64,000 nt of DNA, from assembly GCA_036567785.1 (NCBI GenBank), contig DATCTV010000027.1:33384-97383 (forward strand), given 5' to 3'. This stretch comes from Desulfomonilia bacterium (GTDB taxonomy: Bacteria; Desulfobacterota; Desulfomonilia; UBA1062). The translations under genes were made by a program, and so were the position numbers. The notes under the pieces are model-generated. The model searched no databases and was not told the DNA's origin. It was given only the letters and a program-made list of their open reading frames with translations. Shown here piece by piece: positions 8,077-18,630 of the stretch. How positions within the stretch are numbered: position 1 is the stretch's first letter; every line of letters starts with the position of its first letter.

Positions 8077-8726
8077 ACATAATATACCGTCAATGTGTAA
8101 AGGAAGACATAGAAGGTATTTCGGAAGTATTATTCAGGACCGGATTCATGGGAGAAGATCTTACGCCGACCGGCCGGTTCAATGATAAAAAACTTTTTGC
8201 CATGGTCAATATCGAGGGCTATGTTAGATACGAAGCAGAAAACGGATTTGTCGCACAGGACAGAGATACCGGAAGAATACTTGGATATATAATCGGTACG
8301 GCAAACACACACAGATATGAGAAAAAAATTGCCTTGAGAATATACTGGAGGATTTTTCTTCGCCTTTTCCTTGTCACATGGTGGCGCTATCCGGAATCAT
8401 TCAGAACGGTTATTTACTGGTTTTACACATATGAGACAAAATCTATCGAGCACCTTTACAATGAATATCCGGCCCACCTGCACATAAATATTCTGCCGGG
8501 ATATCAGCACATGGGCATCGGGAAAAATCTCCTGGACATGTTTATGGCGAATATGACTTCCAAGGGTGTTTCGGGAGTCCATCTCGGGACTTCCAACTAC
8601 AATTTCAAAGCACTCCCCTTTTACAGAAAAAACGGATTTTCGGTTATATTTGAAAGAAAAAATCTATTCTGGCCCGGAGTTGAGAATCAGATTTCAATGA
8701 TCTTCGGCAAAGGCTTGAGACCCTGA
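8073..8726 (+). CDS. GNAT-family N-acetyltransferase
   Basis: A 217-residue protein. The acetyl-CoA-binding motif A is seen as HINILPGYQHMGIGKNLLD (the Q-x-x-G-x-G pattern), followed by GVSGVHLGTSNYNFKALPFYRKNGF, the usual last helix and strand of GNAT folds. A middle insertion of about 60 residues (ALRIYWRIFLRLF to YETKSIEHL) is aromatic and hydrophobic and may bind the acceptor or a membrane. It is translationally coupled to the Gfo/Idh/MocA oxidoreductase, so the pair may modify one small molecule, such as an amino sugar; that is inference. Confidence 0.82.
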   Translation: MNIIYRQCVKEDIEGISEVLFRTGFMGEDLTPTGRFNDKKLFAMVNIEGYVRYEAENGFVAQDRDTGRILGYIIGTANTHRYEKKIALRIYWRIFLRLFLVTWWRYPESFRTVIYWFYTYETKSIEHLYNEYPAHLHINILPGYQHMGIGKNLLDMFMANMTSKGVSGVHLGTSNYNFKALPFYRKNGFSVIFERKNLFWPGVENQISMIFGKGLRP

Positions 8727-8795
8727 TGTCTTCATTATTGAGTCTGGAATTTGTAAATTCTTGCATAAAGCCATTGTTTGAATTATGGATAATTG

Positions 8796-9377
8796 ATGGA
8801 AAAAGATGAGTTTGAAAAATCCCTTGAGGAATTTGAAAAGCTTGTAAGAAAAAAGCTTCCCGCAATGATAAACATGGCAATGGCTGCCAAAGACAACCGT
8901 GAAATTCAAAGCAACTTCAATTTTTTCATAGAAACGTTGAAACGCGAGAAGAATGCAATAAACAGAGATATCGAAAGGGTTGCCAGGCCTGCCCAGAGAA
9001 TGAGGTTTTTCAATACCATTAATACAATGGAATCCCTTTTGAGGGCAATGAAGGGCAGAAACAGCATACAGGAAAGACTTCGGCAGAAGCAGCATACTCT
9101 TCACGAGCATATAACTTACAATTCAGGACAGGGGGCTGTTGACGGTGAACTGCTCAATGTCTTTCAGGATGGTTTATTACTGAAAACCTCGGAAAAATTG
9201 TCGATTGATAAAGAAATAGAATTGGTACTCGATGACGGCAGGAATATGCGCGGCAAGGTAATATGGTCCATACCGGAAGGGGACGGTTGTGTTGAAACCG
9301 GTGTGAAGCTCGATAATGTGTCAAGCGCGCTGGATGATGAATTACATAAACTTATTGACGAAAAGCTAGATACCTGA
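8796..9377 (+). CDS. PilZ-like domain protein
   Basis: A 193-residue protein with a charged helical N-terminal half (about 1-100) and a C-terminal beta domain resembling PilZ. The usual c-di-GMP motifs RxxxR and (D/N)xSxxG appear in altered form: an ERLRQKQ-type stretch before the barrel and LNVFQDGLLLKTS, where the Ser is Phe. The late strands (GRNMRGKVIWSI, ETGVKLDNV) fit a PilZ barrel. Whether it binds c-di-GMP is doubtful. The start codon is ATG 8796 with a weak ribosome site. It precedes mtaB by 42 bases in the same direction. Confidence 0.6.
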   Translation: MEKDEFEKSLEEFEKLVRKKLPAMINMAMAAKDNREIQSNFNFFIETLKREKNAINRDIERVARPAQRMRFFNTINTMESLLRAMKGRNSIQERLRQKQHTLHEHITYNSGQGAVDGELLNVFQDGLLLKTSEKLSIDKEIELVLDDGRNMRGKVIWSIPEGDGCVETGVKLDNVSSALDDELHKLIDEKLDT

Positions 9378-9419
9378 TGAACCGGCTTTCATAATCATTC
9401 ATGCAGAAAGTAATTTTCT

Positions 9420-10616
9420 ATGAAATTCAGAATCGAAACACTTGGATGCAAAGTAAATCAATATGAGAGCCAGCAGATAAGACAGGCCCTGTTGACCGCC
9501 GGTTATGCCGAGGCATCTGATAATGAACATGCTGATCTGGCTATTGTGAACACATGTACGGTCACACACCGTTCTGATTCCGATGCCAGAAAACTTCTGA
9601 GAAAGGCGCTTGATTCGGAAAAAGTTGTGGCAACAGGCTGCCTTGCATCTATAAGATCCGAGTTGATCAAGTCTGTTTCTGACAGGATCATGGTTGTACC
9701 GAAGGGTGAAATTGATAAAATCACAGGTGTATCCCTGCCCGAGACTATTTCGAGCTTTTCAGGCAGAGCCAGGGCCTTTATCAAGATACAGGACGGTTGT
9801 TCCAATTTCTGTACATTCTGCATAGTTCCCTTTGCAAGAGGTTGCCCTTCGAGCAGGCCGGGAAGTGAAATAATTGATGAGGTGAACAATCTGTTCAAGA
9901 ACGGGTGCAATGAAATTGTTCTGTGCGGAATAAATCTCGGGCTTTATGAAGGCGGCTTCTCCACCATGCTTAAGCGTCTTCTCAGAGAAACTGATATTCC
10001 AAGGATCCGCATAAGCTCGATTGAGCCCTGGACGGTAAAACAGGATATCATAGAGCTTTTTTCAGAGCCGCGTATTTGCGCTCACCTGCACTTGCCCCTG
10101 CAGAGCGGGAGCAGAAAGATTCTTGCCAGGATGGCAAGGCCTTATGATCCGTCATATTATAAAAATCTCATCGGAGAGCTTATCTCGGTAAGACCCGAAG
10201 CGGCAATAGGTACCGATATAATGGCCGGTTTTCCCGGAGAAAGCGCCGATGATTTCAATGAGAGTTTTAATTTCCTTGAAAGCCTTCCCATTGCATATAT
10301 GCATGTGTTCCCGTTTTCAAAACGGCCCGGAACAAAAGCGGCGGGTTTCAGCGACCAGGTTGATGAGGTCGAGAAGAAAAGGAGGGCAATGCTTCTTAGG
10401 CGACTTTCAGAAGAAAAAAGGAAGGGATTCATTCAGGTAAGGATTGGTGAGATATGCAATGTTCTTGTAACCGATTCAGAGAATGGTGTCTGTCGTGGGA
10501 TTACTTCGAATTATATTACTGTTGTTTTTAATTCAAATTCCTCTATCGGAGATATTGTAGAGGTCAGGCTTGAGAAAATTCAGGGTCGTCAGGTGAAAGG
10601 CATATTTAATGGATAA
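9420..10616 (+). CDS. mtaB: tRNA t6A37 methylthiotransferase MtaB
   Basis: A 398-residue methylthiotransferase of the MiaB/RimO superfamily. The N-terminal UPF0004 domain begins RIETLGCKVNQYES with the further cysteines in NTCTVTHRSD and ATGCLAS, which hold the auxiliary Fe-S cluster. The radical SAM CxxxCxxC is at C127, C131 and C134 in DGCSNFCTFC. The LGCKVNQYES opening is characteristic of MtaB, which converts N6-threonylcarbamoyladenosine at position 37 to its 2-methylthio form. The C-terminal RNA-binding TRAM-like part is short. The stop overlaps the PolX gene by eight bases. Confidence 0.9.
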   Translation: MKFRIETLGCKVNQYESQQIRQALLTAGYAEASDNEHADLAIVNTCTVTHRSDSDARKLLRKALDSEKVVATGCLASIRSELIKSVSDRIMVVPKGEIDKITGVSLPETISSFSGRARAFIKIQDGCSNFCTFCIVPFARGCPSSRPGSEIIDEVNNLFKNGCNEIVLCGINLGLYEGGFSTMLKRLLRETDIPRIRISSIEPWTVKQDIIELFSEPRICAHLHLPLQSGSRKILARMARPYDPSYYKNLIGELISVRPEAAIGTDIMAGFPGESADDFNESFNFLESLPIAYMHVFPFSKRPGTKAAGFSDQVDEVEKKRRAMLLRRLSEEKRKGFIQVRIGEICNVLVTDSENGVCRGITSNYITVVFNSNSSIGDIVEVRLEKIQGRQVKGIFNG

Positions 10617-12294
10617 ACGCGAGGCAGTAACATTGTTGAATGACATGGCGGATGCACTGGAGTACCTTGACGAACCTTTCAGGGCAAAGGCATACAGAAA
10701 AGCCGCCGATGCTCTATCCATGCTTAATGTACCAATAAGGACATTGATTGCTGACGGGAGTATCAGAAACATTTCCGGAATAGGCAAGGGAATATCCTCA
10801 ACACTTGCTTCATGGGAGCAGGGTGATTTCAGCGGACTTTCGGAACTTACAAGCAAGCTTCCTGCCGGGCTTCCTGAACTCCTGAAAGTCCCGGGGCTTG
10901 GCATAAAAAGAATCAGGGAACTTCAGCTGAAAGGCATTGAGACGCTTGAAGATCTGAATACTGCTCTTGAGAAAGGCAGACTCAATACTTTTAAAGGTCT
11001 GACCGCCAGATTCGAGGCCAGAATCCGCAAAGCGATAACCGATATAATCGAGGGCAGAGGACGCATACTTTTGGACAGTGCATTCGAAATCGCCCTGCAC
11101 ATGAATGAAATTTTTAAGTTGAACGGGATTGACGCCTGCATAACCGGGGAACTCAGGCGGACGGAAGAGACTATAAGTTCTGTTGACTTTCTTATTACTG
11201 AAGAAAACGACACCGAACTTAAACTGAAAGAAATATTCGGTGAACAAATTGTCAGATCCGATGGAATTTTGACTATCAATATGAGAAAGGCGCCAAAGAT
11301 CAAAATCTTTCTGACGGAAAAAAAAGCCCGCAGCATTTCTCTTTTCCTTACGACCGGATCAGGCGTTCATGTTGAAAAGGTCAAGGCTCGATCCCGTATT
11401 CATGGCTGTGAAATAAATGAATCATGTATATTGAAAAATGGTGCACCCTGTTTTCCTGATACTGAAAGAGATCTCTATGAGATGATAGGTCTTTCATATA
11501 TCCCGCCCGAAATAAGGGAAGGAGAGAATGAAACAGATTTTGCTTCAAGGGGTGCCGTTCCTGTACTTATTGGTGAAAAAGATACTGTTGGAACAATACA
11601 TAATCATACGACATACAGCGACGGCAGGGCATCTCTTGCTGAAATGGCTCAATCAGCCTGTGAGCTGGGATATAAATGGATAGGGATATCCGATCACAGT
11701 ATTACAGCACACTATGCCGGGGGTATGAGTTTGAAGTCCCTGCGCAGGCAACATGCCGAGATCGATGCGTTGAATGAAAAGACGGGGATCCGCATATTCA
11801 AAGGGATCGAGTGCGATATCCAGCAGGACGGTTCGCTTGATTACGGATATGAGGTACTTAATTCCTTTGATTTCGTTATAGCAAGCATCCATACAAAAAT
11901 GGATATGGATGAGGGTCAGATGACCCAGCGGATAATAACTGCCGTCCGTAATCCTGCAACATCAATACTTGCCCATCCCACAGGGAGGCTTCTTCTTGCA
12001 AGAAGCCCTTATGAAGTGGATATGGATGCAGTTCTTGAAGAATGCCTTTTAAATAAAGTGATTGTTGAAATAAATGCCAATCCTCAAAGGCTTGATCTCG
12101 GATGGAGGAAGGTGAACGAATTCATAACAGCCGGTGGCATGGTGGCCATAAGTCCTGATGCCCATAATACAGAAGGTCTTAATGATATGAAGTTCGGGCT
12201 GATGATGGCAAGGAAGGGACTGGTTGAACCTTGTTTCTGTATAAACTCTTTCGATGCGGAAGAAGCACTCGCTTGCCTGAAAAGATCCAGATAA
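10609..12294 (+). CDS. PolX-type protein with PHP phosphoesterase; polymerase site degenerate
   Basis: A 561-residue protein with the architecture of bacterial/archaeal DNA polymerase X: helix-hairpin-helix 8-kDa and fingers regions (about 1-130, with GIGKGIS and VPGLGIKRI), palm and thumb (about 150-310), and a PHP domain (about 325-561). The palm is abnormal: the GS motif is GE (180-181), the first catalytic Asp is Ser191 (only D193 of the DxD is kept), and the third Asp is Lys232. The PHP metal site looks complete (H331, H333, SDHS, GIECD, SIHTKM, AHPTGR, PDAHN). I infer a 3'-5' exonuclease or phosphoesterase without polymerase activity. It overlaps mtaB by eight bases. Confidence 0.87.
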   Translation: MDKREAVTLLNDMADALEYLDEPFRAKAYRKAADALSMLNVPIRTLIADGSIRNISGIGKGISSTLASWEQGDFSGLSELTSKLPAGLPELLKVPGLGIKRIRELQLKGIETLEDLNTALEKGRLNTFKGLTARFEARIRKAITDIIEGRGRILLDSAFEIALHMNEIFKLNGIDACITGELRRTEETISSVDFLITEENDTELKLKEIFGEQIVRSDGILTINMRKAPKIKIFLTEKKARSISLFLTTGSGVHVEKVKARSRIHGCEINESCILKNGAPCFPDTERDLYEMIGLSYIPPEIREGENETDFASRGAVPVLIGEKDTVGTIHNHTTYSDGRASLAEMAQSACELGYKWIGISDHSITAHYAGGMSLKSLRRQHAEIDALNEKTGIRIFKGIECDIQQDGSLDYGYEVLNSFDFVIASIHTKMDMDEGQMTQRIITAVRNPATSILAHPTGRLLLARSPYEVDMDAVLEECLLNKVIVEINANPQRLDLGWRKVNEFITAGGMVAISPDAHNTEGLNDMKFGLMMARKGLVEPCFCINSFDAEEALACLKRSR

Positions 12295-12347
12295 ATCCCT
12301 GATGCCTCACTGTTGACTATAAGAGTCTGGCTATTATTTTAATACAT

Positions 12348-12860
12348 ATGCATAAACGTACTTTCATCGAGATGAGAGTTGCCGGGATTGCTCTCGATCC
12401 CACAAACAATGCGCCCATAGTCCTTTTGAGCGATGTGAACAACAAATCCTTCCTGCCCATCTGGATAGGAATACTGGAAGCAAGCTCAATTGCAGCCGCC
12501 CTTGAGGATATTAAAGCGGACAGGCCGATGACCCATGATCTTTTATGCTCGATTGTGGAATCTCTCGGGGCAAGGGTTGTAAAGGTGGAAATAACCGATT
12601 TGAGAGAGAACATCTATTTTGCAGATGTTGTGTTGGAGCAATCGGGTGAGGTCAAATCAATTGACTCGAGGCCTTCAGATGCCATTGCCGTTGCTTTGAG
12701 AACACATGCAAGAATTTTTGTTTCCAGTCATGTAATAAAGGAAACGATCGGTGAAGATATGCTGTCGCAGGGTATCCTGGGATTTGAGCAGAACAGAGAC
12801 AAACTTCAGGACATACTTGAACGTATGGACCCGGAGGATTTCGGTAAATTCAGGGCGTAG
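12348..12860 (+). CDS. DUF151 bifunctional nuclease-family protein
   Basis: A 170-residue protein of the BFN/DUF151 family. Family features are MRVAGIALDPTNNAPIVLLSD near the start, LPIWIGILEASSIAAAL, RPMTHDLLCSIVESLGA, and SRPSDAIAVALR. Members have been described as nucleases with both DNase and RNase activity and as regulators in plants, but for most bacteria the role is unproven. The start is ambiguous: ATG 12348 gives a short N-terminal extension and ATG 12372 (MRVAG) would be the minimum; neither has a good ribosome site. It converges on rpoD. Confidence 0.88.
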   Translation: MHKRTFIEMRVAGIALDPTNNAPIVLLSDVNNKSFLPIWIGILEASSIAAALEDIKADRPMTHDLLCSIVESLGARVVKVEITDLRENIYFADVVLEQSGEVKSIDSRPSDAIAVALRTHARIFVSSHVIKETIGEDMLSQGILGFEQNRDKLQDILERMDPEDFGKFRA

Positions 12861-12868
12861 GAACAGGT

Positions 12869-12898
12869 TTTCCTCCCCGCCTGGCGGCAGGGAGGAAA
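12869..12898. terminator. Hairpin between convergent bfn-like and rpoD genes
   Basis: TTTCCTCCC at 12869-12877 and GGGAGGAAA at 12890-12898 form a perfect nine-pair stem with a 12-base loop. No T run follows on either strand, so it is a candidate bidirectional or Rho-linked 3' end rather than a classic intrinsic terminator. Confidence 0.4.
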
Positions 12899-12902
12899 TG
12901 CC

Positions 12903-14627
12903 TCAATTGTCAATAAAGGATCTGAGCTTTTTCGAGCGGACAGGATGCCTGAGCTTTCTCAAGGCTTTCGCTTCGATCTGCCTTATCCTTTCTCGTGTTA
13001 CGGTAAAATCTTTTCCGACCTCTTCAAGCGTATGATCTGATTTCTCTCCTATACCGAAACGCATACGCAGCACCTTTTCCTCTCTCGGTGTCAGTGTTGC
13101 GAGTACCCGCCTTGACTGTTCAGACAGGTTCTTGGCGATTATAGCTTCCGCTGGAGACGGCACCTTCTTGTCTTCTATGAAATCACCGAGGTGAGAATCC
13201 TCTTCTTCACCGATGGGAGTCTCAAGGGATATGGGCTCCTTGGCGATCTTTAGAATCTTTCTTACCTTGTGTTCGGGATATTCCATCTTTTCAGCAATTT
13301 CTTCAGGTGTCGGTTCCCTACCGAGTTCCTGTACCAGGGCCCTTGATGTCCTAATGAGCTTGTTTATTGTCTCGATCATATGTACAGGAATTCTTATCGT
13401 TCTGGCCTGATCCGCTATTGCCCTTGTAATGGCTTGACGTATCCACCATGTGGCGTATGTGGAGAATTTGTAACCGCGCCTGTATTCGAATTTCTCAACC
13501 GCTTTCATAAGCCCGATATTGCCTTCCTGTATGAGGTCAAGGAACTGGAGTCCGCGGTTTACATATTTCTTAGCTATGCTTACCACAAGTCTGAGGTTTG
13601 CCTGAATCAGTTCTGTCTTTGCTGCATTTGTTTTCAATTCCGCATCTTCAAGGATTCTCACGGCCTTTTTCAAACCCTGTGCGGTAAGACCGCCTTCGAT
13701 CTCTATCTTTTTTATCTCCTTGCGTAGTGAGGCCAGATCTGCAGCAACCAGACAGAACTCATCAGCTGACATGGACTGACTGGTTAGAAATTTATCATGC
13801 CTGCCTTTGCCGTTCTGGATTTTATGGTACATATCCAGGATATCCTCGCAGCAGATTCCGAAACGGGCTTCATAATATGCAATTCGATGTTCCTTTAATT
13901 CGAGCTGCTTCTTCAGTTCCTTGAGTCTGTTCCCAAAACCGTCAATCTGTTCGGGCACGAACTTGATTTCATTTATGAGCCTGACGATTTCACGGCTTAC
14001 TTTTGCCATATCATTTTTAATCTTCTCACGCCTGTTCTTGGGCGCACGGAAAAGTTTGGATTTAAGCAGTTTGATCTGAGCCTGATTGGCCTCTATGGTC
14101 TTAATAATATCCAGGGTTTTCTGTCTTGCGGGGTGCTCCTCGATCTCGATCTCATTTTCGACATTGAATATATCTTCAAGATCAATGACGTCCTTGAGCC
14201 GGATGCTGCCTGTTTCAAGCATCCTCCCGATATTTATAACTTCTTTGACGGTGACGGGTGAATTTATAATTACATTAAGTATCTGCCTCTGTCCGGCCTC
14301 GATACGTTTGGCAATCTCGGTTTCATCCTCTCTCGAAAGTAATGATACCGATCCCATTTCATGCAGATACATCCTTACAGGGTCAGGTGCCCTGAATGCC
14401 CCGTCATCGGTGATTTCAATCTCCTCTTCGGTTTCGAATACTGAATCGGATTCAGAGACGTTAATCTCCTTGTCTGAAAACATGTCCATTACGTCTTCAA
14501 GGTCATCAGGCGTCAAGACATCTTCAGGCAATGATTCATTTGTTGTGGGTTCCTCAAAAATGAATTCTTTAGGCTTGGACATTTCTACGAATTTCTGATC
14601 TTTTTTGAACGCCTTTTTGTCGGTCAT
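12903..14627 (-). CDS. rpoD: RNA polymerase primary sigma factor RpoD
   Basis: A 574-residue housekeeping sigma-70. Region 1.2 is seen in [11 protein letters not shown], followed by a non-conserved charged segment of about 230 residues. Region 2 contains [21 protein letters not shown] and [14 protein letters not shown], which recognise the -10 element; region 3 has [21 protein letters not shown]; region 4 ends with the helix-turn-helix [30 protein letters not shown]. It is the last gene of the macromolecular synthesis operon; its ATG overlaps the dnaG stop (ATGA), so the two are coupled. Confidence 0.97.
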   Translation of the reverse strand: MTDKKAFKKDQKFVEMSKPKEFIFEEPTTNESLPEDVLTPDDLEDVMDMFSDKEINVSESDSVFETEEEIEITDDGAFRAPDPVRMYLHEMGSVSLLSREDETEIAKRIEAGQRQILNVIINSPVTVKEVINIGRMLETGSIRLKDVIDLEDIFNVENEIEIEEHPARQKTLDIIKTIEANQAQIKLLKSKLFRAPKNRREKIKNDMAKVSREIVRLINEIKFVPEQIDGFGNRLKELKKQLELKEHRIAYYEARFGICCEDILDMYHKIQNGKGRHDKFLTSQSMSADEFCLVAADLASLRKEIKKIEIEGGLTAQGLKKAVRILEDAELKTNAAKTELIQANLRLVVSIAKKYVNRGLQFLDLIQEGNIGLMKAVEKFEYRRGYKFSTYATWWIRQAITRAIADQARTIRIPVHMIETINKLIRTSRALVQELGREPTPEEIAEKMEYPEHKVRKILKIAKEPISLETPIGEEEDSHLGDFIEDKKVPSPAEAIIAKNLSEQSRRVLATLTPREEKVLRMRFGIGEKSDHTLEEVGKDFTVTRERIRQIEAKALRKLRHPVRSKKLRSFIDN

Positions 14628-16342
14628 TTCTTTCCCAGCGCCTCCGTTATGTATTGGGGAATATTTTTTCTCTCCTCGACCAGCATTTTTCTTCTGGTAA
14701 GCAGTTTGAATTGCAACTCTTTTTCAGATACGGCAATCAAGTCCTGCAATTCCTTCAATTCCCTGTCGTACCGTCTGGCCAGCATTCTGCCTGCAACATC
14801 TGACAGCGCCTTTCTTCTGTCGCCTTCAGGTCCGTCCAGACCAAGCAGCTTTTGAGCAGTGATTCTTACATTTTCAGGACAGTCTGCGTGATTATCTATG
14901 CAATTTCCATGCTCAAGAATCCATCCGGCAAGCGTGGAAATATCTTCATCCTTAAACTCTCCGGCCAGGTTGAAAACGCTTAGTATTTTTACAGCATCCA
15001 TGTCAAGGAGTATAAGTTTGCCGAACATATCTTCAAGGGGATCACGATTAATTATAACGGTTTCATTAATCTTGACATCACCCTTTCCCCTTATCAGCCG
15101 TGATATGGTATCCCTCTTTATACCCGTACGCTCTGAAAGTCTCTCTTCAAGCATATCTCTCAGAGCTATATCTTTTACCTTTATTATACTCTGCGTTAAT
15201 TCATTCAGTATTGCCTTTTTCCCATCCATCTTTGATGCGTCATGTTTTTTAAAGGATTCATCAAAAATAAAGTCCCACATTGTAACAGCCTGCTCCAGAA
15301 TCGCATTCCAGCCGGCCATATTTTTTCTTGCCAGATCATCAGGGTCCATCCCCTCGGGCAATATGGCGACCCTCGGTATTATGTCAGATGAAAAAAACTG
15401 CTCCAGTGCTCTGTGCGTCGCATTCCTACCGGCGGCATCGCCATCGAAGACGAGCGTTATCGAATCTGTGAATCTTTTCAGGAGTCTGACATGATCTTCA
15501 CCGAAAGATGTTCCCAGTGCGGCCACCACCCTCGAGAACCCGGCATTTGCAAGAGATACTACGTCCATATATCCTTCTACGACGACCACCCCGTGATTCT
15601 TTATCAGGTTTCGAGCATTGTTGAGATTATAAAGTACCTTCTTTTTTTCAAATACCGGCGTTTCCGGACTGTTTAGATATTTGGGTTCGCTTCCGTCAAG
15701 AACCCTTCCGCCGAAAGCGACAACCTCACCTCCTCTGTCTATTATAGGGAACATGATCCGGTTTCTGAACCTGTCGTAATACCCTCCTGATTTTCTTTCA
15801 ACCGTGAGCCCGGCCTTGAATGCAATCTGTTCCGGGATGCCGTTCTTTTTAAGATGAACAATCAATGCATCCCATTCATCAGGGGCATAGCCGATTGAGA
15901 AAGCGTTGATTGTCTCATCCTTCAATCCCCGGGCCTTAAGATAATCAAAAGCGATGCTTCCCCTGGGGGATCTGAGCATGGAAACAAAAAAGTCCATGGC
16001 TATGCGGCCTGCGTCATATATTGCCTTGATCTCGCTCCTGTTATGTTTTATCTCTTTTTCCGGTCGCTCAATACCGGCTTTGTCGCAGAGTTCGTCAACG
16101 GCTTCTCGATAGCTGAGGCCTTTTGTCTTGATTATGAAATCGATTACGTTGCCGTTTTCCTTGCAGCCGAAGCAGTAAAACATCTGTTTGGCCTGATCCA
16201 CTGTAAATGACGGGGCATTTTCCTTATGGAAAGGGCAAAGCCCCCAGTGCTTGCCGCCTCTTTTCTTGAGAGTGACATGCTCCGAGACGACATCAACGAT
16301 ATCGTAATGTGAGAGTATTCTGTCTTTTAAATCATGCTGCAT
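14624..16342 (-). CDS. dnaG: DNA primase DnaG
   Basis: A 572-residue primase. The N-terminal CHC2 zinc finger is complete ([12 protein letters not shown] and MFYCFGC). The catalytic core contains [10 protein letters not shown] and FRNRIMFPI, and the Toprim part has [17 protein letters not shown] and the DGDAAGRNA metal motif. The C-terminal helicase-binding region (about 430-572) is divergent, as is usual. It makes RNA primers for chromosome replication. It starts two bases after the mutS2 stop and overlaps rpoD by four bases. Confidence 0.97.
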   Translation of the reverse strand: MQHDLKDRILSHYDIVDVVSEHVTLKKRGGKHWGLCPFHKENAPSFTVDQAKQMFYCFGCKENGNVIDFIIKTKGLSYREAVDELCDKAGIERPEKEIKHNRSEIKAIYDAGRIAMDFFVSMLRSPRGSIAFDYLKARGLKDETINAFSIGYAPDEWDALIVHLKKNGIPEQIAFKAGLTVERKSGGYYDRFRNRIMFPIIDRGGEVVAFGGRVLDGSEPKYLNSPETPVFEKKKVLYNLNNARNLIKNHGVVVVEGYMDVVSLANAGFSRVVAALGTSFGEDHVRLLKRFTDSITLVFDGDAAGRNATHRALEQFFSSDIIPRVAILPEGMDPDDLARKNMAGWNAILEQAVTMWDFIFDESFKKHDASKMDGKKAILNELTQSIIKVKDIALRDMLEERLSERTGIKRDTISRLIRGKGDVKINETVIINRDPLEDMFGKLILLDMDAVKILSVFNLAGEFKDEDISTLAGWILEHGNCIDNHADCPENVRITAQKLLGLDGPEGDRRKALSDVAGRMLARRYDRELKELQDLIAVSEKELQFKLLTRRKMLVEERKNIPQYITEALGKK

Positions 16343-16344
16343 CT

Positions 16345-18585
16345 TCAGACGAACCTCACAATAGTTTTTGCTCCGCCGCTATCCTCGGGCTGTGCATCAT
16401 GAAACCCTTTCACATCAGGGACCTGTTTCAGGTAATTCCTGACAGCTTTTTTCAGAATTCCGGATCCGCTGCCATGAATGATTTCAAGTGTTTCCTGACC
16501 TGAAAGTATTGCAGTATCTATAGCCTTTTCAATTACGGGAAGCGCCTCGTCCACCCTCATTCCGACAATAATAATGGGAAGCACGGAAGGAGCAAAAGAT
16601 TTTATGTGTCCGGTCTTGAAAACCCGGTCTTTTTCGTCATGTGACGGTTCAAGCTGATCGATGTTTACGGTTATCCGTTTCGAGCCGCATGTGATTTCAG
16701 CCGTTTCAGGATCAAGGGATGTTATTATGCCTGATACCTTTGTGTTTATTATGCGGACTTTCATGCCTTTCGAAAAACCGAATACTGTGGATGAGTGCTC
16801 AGGAAGCTCTGTTAATGCCTCTTCAAGCTCACATGCTTCAGGCAGTTCCTTTACTGCCCTGACATCATTTTTTTCAGGCCTGCTTATGAGATTTTCGAGT
16901 CTTTCAATGAGCCTTTTATACCTGAGTGCATATTCAAACCGCTCCTTTTCCCTGAATCTGGCTTCGTTCTCGGCAGCCTCTTTAATAATGGCCGCTTCAT
17001 CCAGAGCGGCTTGTGCCTCAAGTCTGAGTCTTGAAGCCGTGCCGATATCTTCAACTGCCTTCATCAGGCTGTTGCCCCCTTTGCCTGTTGTAATGTCTGC
17101 AGCCATATCTATCAAAGCCTCAGGGAAAGAAACGGATCTGAGTATTTCAAAGGCCCTGCTTGAGCCGATGACTCCATATTGGATAGAATAAAGCGGTTTG
17201 ACGGTATTCTCATCGAATGTCATTGAAGCCAGCTGTATGTCAGGGTGGGACAGACCGTATAGTTTAACGGTTTCAGAATGTGAAGTCACAACAACGGTCG
17301 AGCCTTTTTTCCTGTAGGCGTCTATACAGGCAACTGCGATTGCCCCGCCGTGATCGTGGTCCGTCCCGGTTCCGGGTTCATCAAGGAGGATGATATCTCC
17401 GGAACCCGCATTTTCATATATCTCTTTTAAGGATTTGACATGTGCAGTGAATGTCGAGAGACCATGTGAAATGTCCTGTGGCGTATCCATCTCTACGAGC
17501 AGGGAATTGATCCGAGGTGTTATGGAACCTTTGTCCGCAGGTATCGGCAATCCGCTTTTCGCCATGACTATCAGCAGGCCCAGCGTTTTAAGAGCAACTG
17601 TTTTGCCTCCTGCGTTTGGCCCGGTGATAATCAGGCAGTTGCTGTCTTTGGAGAGCCTTATATCGAGAGGCCTGCAGTTATGACCGATGCTCTGAAGCAA
17701 AAGGGGATGCCTTGCGTTTATAAGGCGGATTTCATTGCCGAGTTCCGGGATGGAACACTCTGTTCTTATGGACCATAAGGAAGCGGCATGCAGAACATCC
17801 AGACGGGCGAAGATTGATATGCCTTCTTTTATATTGCAGGATTCTTGGATTACCCGGGTTGTCAAATGCCTCAGTATTCTCTCTTCCTCTTCCCTTATAG
17901 CTGATTTCAACTCTATAAGGGTGTTGTTGTCTTCAACTACATCGAATGGTTCCACATATACCGAATGCCGTGACCCTGAATAGTCATGGGTGATACCCTT
18001 TATAAAAGCTCCGAAATCGTGTCTTAAAGGTATTACAAACCTGTTGTTTCTTATTGTGATGATCTCTTCCGTCACGATCTGCCTGAATTTAGATATGATT
18101 CCTTCCAGCTTTTCCAGGACTGTATGGCGCAATGTCCTGTGCTTTATTCTCATCTTTTTCAATACGGGGTTTTTCAGATCCGACACCTCACCTGTCGGGA
18201 GCAGGGAGGTTTCAATTTCCTTTATCAACGAAACTGGTATTGATATGTTCGCAGTCAGCCCGGAAAGGTGCTCTGCCCTGTCAAGCTGGGACTTCAGCCT
18301 GTTGATTTCTTTTAATAAAGATGACACCTTCAGCAGGTCCTGGCCTTCAAGGACGGTGCCTTCTTTCATCTCAAGCAGCGGGCTTATGTCTTCGATCGGA
18401 TTGATGCTTATCCTGTTGCCGGTTATCAGATCAGTCATCTCGGAGATGAATTCCCATTGGGAAATCGCATCATCCCAGGATTCATAAGGATTCAGCTCTT
18501 CCAGTGCGCTTAATCCGGCATCGGAAACGATATTGTTTTTTATATAGCCCTTAACGGAATTAAATTCTAAAAGGTCACCCTTCAT
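16345..18585 (-). CDS. mutS2: MutS2 / RqcU-type ATPase with Smr domain
   Basis: A 746-residue MutS2. After a coiled-coil/clamp region comes the ABC ATPase with Walker A ITGPNAGGKT and Walker B IILLDEPGTGTD, then a long charged linker and a C-terminal Smr domain (about 669-746). The Smr HGxG motif is present (IIHGSGSG, around residue 704), but the LDLRG motif is IIIVG (671-675), so the acidic residue thought to serve nuclease activity is missing. MutS2 is known for suppression of recombination and for rescue of collided ribosomes. It lies between yqeY and dnaG in the operon. Confidence 0.93.
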   Translation of the reverse strand: MKGDLLEFNSVKGYIKNNIVSDAGLSALEELNPYESWDDAISQWEFISEMTDLITGNRISINPIEDISPLLEMKEGTVLEGQDLLKVSSLLKEINRLKSQLDRAEHLSGLTANISIPVSLIKEIETSLLPTGEVSDLKNPVLKKMRIKHRTLRHTVLEKLEGIISKFRQIVTEEIITIRNNRFVIPLRHDFGAFIKGITHDYSGSRHSVYVEPFDVVEDNNTLIELKSAIREEEERILRHLTTRVIQESCNIKEGISIFARLDVLHAASLWSIRTECSIPELGNEIRLINARHPLLLQSIGHNCRPLDIRLSKDSNCLIITGPNAGGKTVALKTLGLLIVMAKSGLPIPADKGSITPRINSLLVEMDTPQDISHGLSTFTAHVKSLKEIYENAGSGDIILLDEPGTGTDHDHGGAIAVACIDAYRKKGSTVVVTSHSETVKLYGLSHPDIQLASMTFDENTVKPLYSIQYGVIGSSRAFEILRSVSFPEALIDMAADITTGKGGNSLMKAVEDIGTASRLRLEAQAALDEAAIIKEAAENEARFREKERFEYALRYKRLIERLENLISRPEKNDVRAVKELPEACELEEALTELPEHSSTVFGFSKGMKVRIINTKVSGIITSLDPETAEITCGSKRITVNIDQLEPSHDEKDRVFKTGHIKSFAPSVLPIIIVGMRVDEALPVIEKAIDTAILSGQETLEIIHGSGSGILKKAVRNYLKQVPDVKGFHDAQPEDSGGAKTIVRFV

Positions 18586-18630
18586 CTGTACTTCTTATCG
18601 GAAATGGTTTTAAAAAATGCTGCCGGTCTG

